In this document: positions 6,743-8,290 of the stretch, piece by piece | Layout of the letters: each line of letters begins with the position of its first letter | Numbering within the stretch: position 1 is the stretch's first letter | NCBI GenBank assembly: GCA_013044465.1 | Contig: JABEUL010000079.1 | Location: 1 to 8,290 of the forward strand | Reading direction: 5' to 3' | Length of the DNA stretch: 8,290 nucleotides | From: Acidimicrobiales bacterium | GTDB lineage: Bacteria; Actinomycetota; Acidimicrobiia; Acidimicrobiales; JABEUL01 | Notes under the pieces: generated by a model | Told to the model about the DNA's origin: nothing | Databases searched by the model: none | What the model saw: only the letters and a program-made list of their open reading frames with translations | Position numbers and translations under genes: made by a program

Positions 6743-7339
6743 ATGTCTGTAAGAATAGTTGCCGGTTCCTTAAAAGGTCGAACTCTAAAAGTCCCGGTCG
6801 CTAAGAGATTGGCCGGAAGTAATCGAGTTAGACCAACTACATCTAAGGTCCGAGAGGCAGTATTTTCCATGTTGTTATCAATGTTGGGAGAAGTTGGGGG
6901 ATTTGGGGAATTAACCGTATTAGATCTATATGCCGGTTCAGGGGCTTTGGGCTTTGAGGCCATTTCGCGGGGAGCAAAAAAGGTAATTTTTGTAGATTCT
7001 AGCGGCGAAGCTACAAAGGAGATTATCCAGGCATCGAAAGTCTTTGGAGTGGATGAATTAGTGGAAGTCCATCGAGTTGACGCCATCGACTACTTGAGGA
7101 GCCATTCTAAAACTCGTGGTAGTAAAGGATTTGGTCTAGTTTTCGCTGATCCTCCCTACACTTTTTCAGAGTGGGAGAAACTCTTGGAATACCTTAACTG
7201 CGACATCGCCGTTCTTGAATCAAATGGTTCAATTGGCGATCTGGCTAGAACATTTGGCTTCAATGTTTCAAAAGAACGCAATTACGGCACTACATTTATT
7301 ACAGTAGTTAGGCAAGAAGACTCTAAGATCGAAGGCTAA
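6743..7339 (+). CDS. rsmD: 16S rRNA (guanine(966)-N(2))-methyltransferase RsmD
   Basis: RsmD uses S-adenosylmethionine to methylate G966 of 16S rRNA (E. coli numbering) in the 30S subunit. The protein is 198 residues, the same length as E. coli RsmD. It begins with the family signature VRIVAGSLKGRTLKVP and RVRPTTSKVREAVFSML. The SAM-binding motif is LDLYAGSGALGFEA (Asp61 to Gly67 core), and the catalytic N-methyltransferase motif is DPPY (136-139). ATG 6743 is supported by GGAG at 6735-6738, a rather tight spacing of four bases, and by the N-terminal match. It follows recG by 27 bases with no terminator, so it is probably in the same transcript. Confidence 0.96.
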   Translation: MSVRIVAGSLKGRTLKVPVAKRLAGSNRVRPTTSKVREAVFSMLLSMLGEVGGFGELTVLDLYAGSGALGFEAISRGAKKVIFVDSSGEATKEIIQASKVFGVDELVEVHRVDAIDYLRSHSKTRGSKGFGLVFADPPYTFSEWEKLLEYLNCDIAVLESNGSIGDLARTFGFNVSKERNYGTTFITVVRQEDSKIEG

Positions 7340-7417
7340 TTAATTGATTATTTTGCATCATAAAACATTTTTAACCAAGAAGAGCAAAACTTGGATCTTG
7401 AAGGTGGCGAGTAACTA

Positions 7418-7936
7418 GTGGCAGCTAGAGTAGCTCTTTATCCTGGTTCTTTCGACCCTTTTCACAATGGTCATCTTGAAATTGTTGAGCGGGCAGCAAA
7501 CCTTTACGATGAGGTAGTAGTGGCCGCCGTGCGCAATCCACAGAAAAGTCAGCCACTTTTTTCTATGGAAAAACGCCAAGAGATGATAGCCAATGCGCTT
7601 TCGCATTTATCTAATGTTTCAATTGTCACGGTGTCTACTTTGGTGGTAAATGTGGCAAGAGACGTGGGTGCAAGCGTAATTGTTAGGGGTTTAAGAGCTG
7701 TTTCGGATTTTGAAAATGAGCTTCAGATGGCCCAGATGAACCATCGGCTGTCTGGAATCGAGACCATCTTTATTCCTACCGGTTCTTCGCATTCATTCCT
7801 CGCCTCAAGACTTCTTAGGGAAGTTGCTCGGTATGGAGGAGATGTAAGAGACTTAGTCCCTGCTCCGGTCGCAAAAGCTCTAGGTGAAGTCTTTGCCGGC
7901 AATAACGATTGGAGTGAAAATGAGTCCACGCTCTAG
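7418..7936 (+). CDS. coaD: Phosphopantetheine adenylyltransferase CoaD
   Basis: CoaD joins 4'-phosphopantetheine and ATP to form dephospho-CoA, the penultimate step of coenzyme A synthesis. The 172-residue protein has the nucleotidyltransferase motif YPGSFDPFHNGH (8-19, with the His16/His19 HxGH), Lys43 in the substrate-binding loop, VRGLRAVSDFENELQMA (89-105) and the SRLLREVARYGGDV segment (130-143) equivalent to the ISSTxVRE motif. The start is GTG 7418, with AAGGTGG at 7401-7407 ten bases upstream, and begins right at the conserved first strand. It lies 78 bases after rsmD. The gap is AT-rich and holds only a weak five-base-pair hairpin. The rsmD-coaD order is conserved in many bacteria. 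Confidence 0.97.
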   Translation: MAARVALYPGSFDPFHNGHLEIVERAANLYDEVVVAAVRNPQKSQPLFSMEKRQEMIANALSHLSNVSIVTVSTLVVNVARDVGASVIVRGLRAVSDFENELQMAQMNHRLSGIETIFIPTGSSHSFLASRLLREVARYGGDVRDLVPAPVAKALGEVFAGNNDWSENESTL

Positions 7937-8290
7937 GGGCAGATGGGATCGAGGGGGAGATAATGAGTTTGAAGACCAAGAAGGATCTGCCGATAATCAC
8001 GAATACGACGATGCGGAGCCTGGTGCAAGTTCAATGGATTCCATCGAGGAAGCAACAGGGGCCGGACAGGTCATGGGCCTATTAGGTGAAGCCATCTCCA
8101 CAGTTTCTGCTGCTCGGACCATGCCTCTTTCGTCAAGTGTCCTGGTGGTTAAAGAGGAACTCCTGGAGATCTTGGAATCTGCCAGACAGGTACTTCCTGA
8201 CGAACTGCGTTCTGCCAGATGGCTTTTGAAAGAGAGAGAAGAGTATTTGGCCAGAGCCGAGCGGGAAGCTGCTTCTATCCTAGAAGAAGC
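7920..8290 (+). CDS. SepIVA-like (DivIVA-related) septation protein, N-terminal part, cut by window edge
   Basis: The 123 visible residues start with a basic patch (MSPRSRGRWDRGG) and an acidic, probably disordered stretch to about residue 45. After a short hydrophobic segment comes MPLSSSVLVVKEELLEILESARQVLPDELRSARWLLKEREEYLARAEREAASILEE (from 68), which looks like the start of a long coiled coil rich in Glu, Arg and Ala. This PLS..V..(R/K)EE(L/V)LE(I/L)L block followed by LPDELR.ARWLL.ERE is, as I recall, typical of the actinobacterial DivIVA-like protein encoded near coaD. Its mycobacterial relative SepIVA acts at the septum. The start overlaps coaD by 17 bases, with GGAG at 7911-7914 five bases upstream, so it is probably co-translated. 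It is absent from simple ORF calls only because it is open at the right edge. The family is likely; the function is inferred. Confidence 0.82.
   Translation, partial: MSPRSRGRWDRGGDNEFEDQEGSADNHEYDDAEPGASSMDSIEEATGAGQVMGLLGEAISTVSAARTMPLSSSVLVVKEELLEILESARQVLPDELRSARWLLKEREEYLARAEREAASILEE

Noticed and set aside
7375..7394. Hairpin CCAAG/CTTGG between rsmD and coaD as a terminator
   Set aside because: Only five base pairs with a ten-base loop and no T-run after it; readthrough from rsmD to coaD is more likely.

Overview
This window reads as chromosomal housekeeping DNA of a bacterium from the phylum Actinomycetota. The gene order thiL, rpmB, DAK2/FakA-like gene, recG, rsmD, coaD, DivIVA/SepIVA-like gene is a familiar actinobacterial backbone. 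A GTP-type phosphoenolpyruvate carboxykinase and a zinc-ribbon (four-cysteine) ribosomal protein L28 fit that assignment. By eye the base composition is only moderately GC (roughly mid-40s %), well below typical actinobacteria. A lower-GC lineage, such as aquatic Acidimicrobiia relatives, is therefore plausible, but this is inference and not proven by the sequence.

Layout: positions 1-711 hold the N-terminal 237 residues of pckG on the minus strand, running off the left edge. An intergenic region of about 360 bases (712-1071) separates it from the divergent thiL (plus strand). This region contains inverted repeats, a possible -10 element and an 11-codon mini-ORF with a strong ribosome binding site. 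thiL converges on a small two-helix membrane protein gene (2061-2435, minus), which lies directly downstream of rpmB (2459-2674, minus). The rpmB/DAK divergent intergenic region (2675-2804) carries a perfect palindrome over a possible -35 box.

From 2805 to the right edge everything is on the plus strand and tightly packed: the DAK2/FakA-like gene, recG (4-base stop/start overlap), rsmD (27-base gap), coaD (78-base gap) and a SepIVA-like septation gene overlapping coaD by 17 bases and cut off by the window end. The genes serve gluconeogenesis (pckG), thiamine diphosphate synthesis (thiL), the ribosome (rpmB, rsmD), fatty acid or lipid phosphorylation (DAK2/FakA-like), DNA repair (recG), coenzyme A synthesis (coaD) and cell division (sepIVA-like). 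Their linkage is a conserved order, not a single pathway.

I saw no mobile element, CRISPR array, tRNA, rRNA or obvious novel system. The most interesting local signal is a 57-base in-frame insertion in thiL bounded by an 11-base direct repeat; removing one repeat unit restores the usual ThiL spacing. Secondary points are a probable leaderless start for the DAK2/FakA-like gene, the palindrome over its promoter, the mini-ORF upstream of thiL, and an excess of GATC-centred palindromes.
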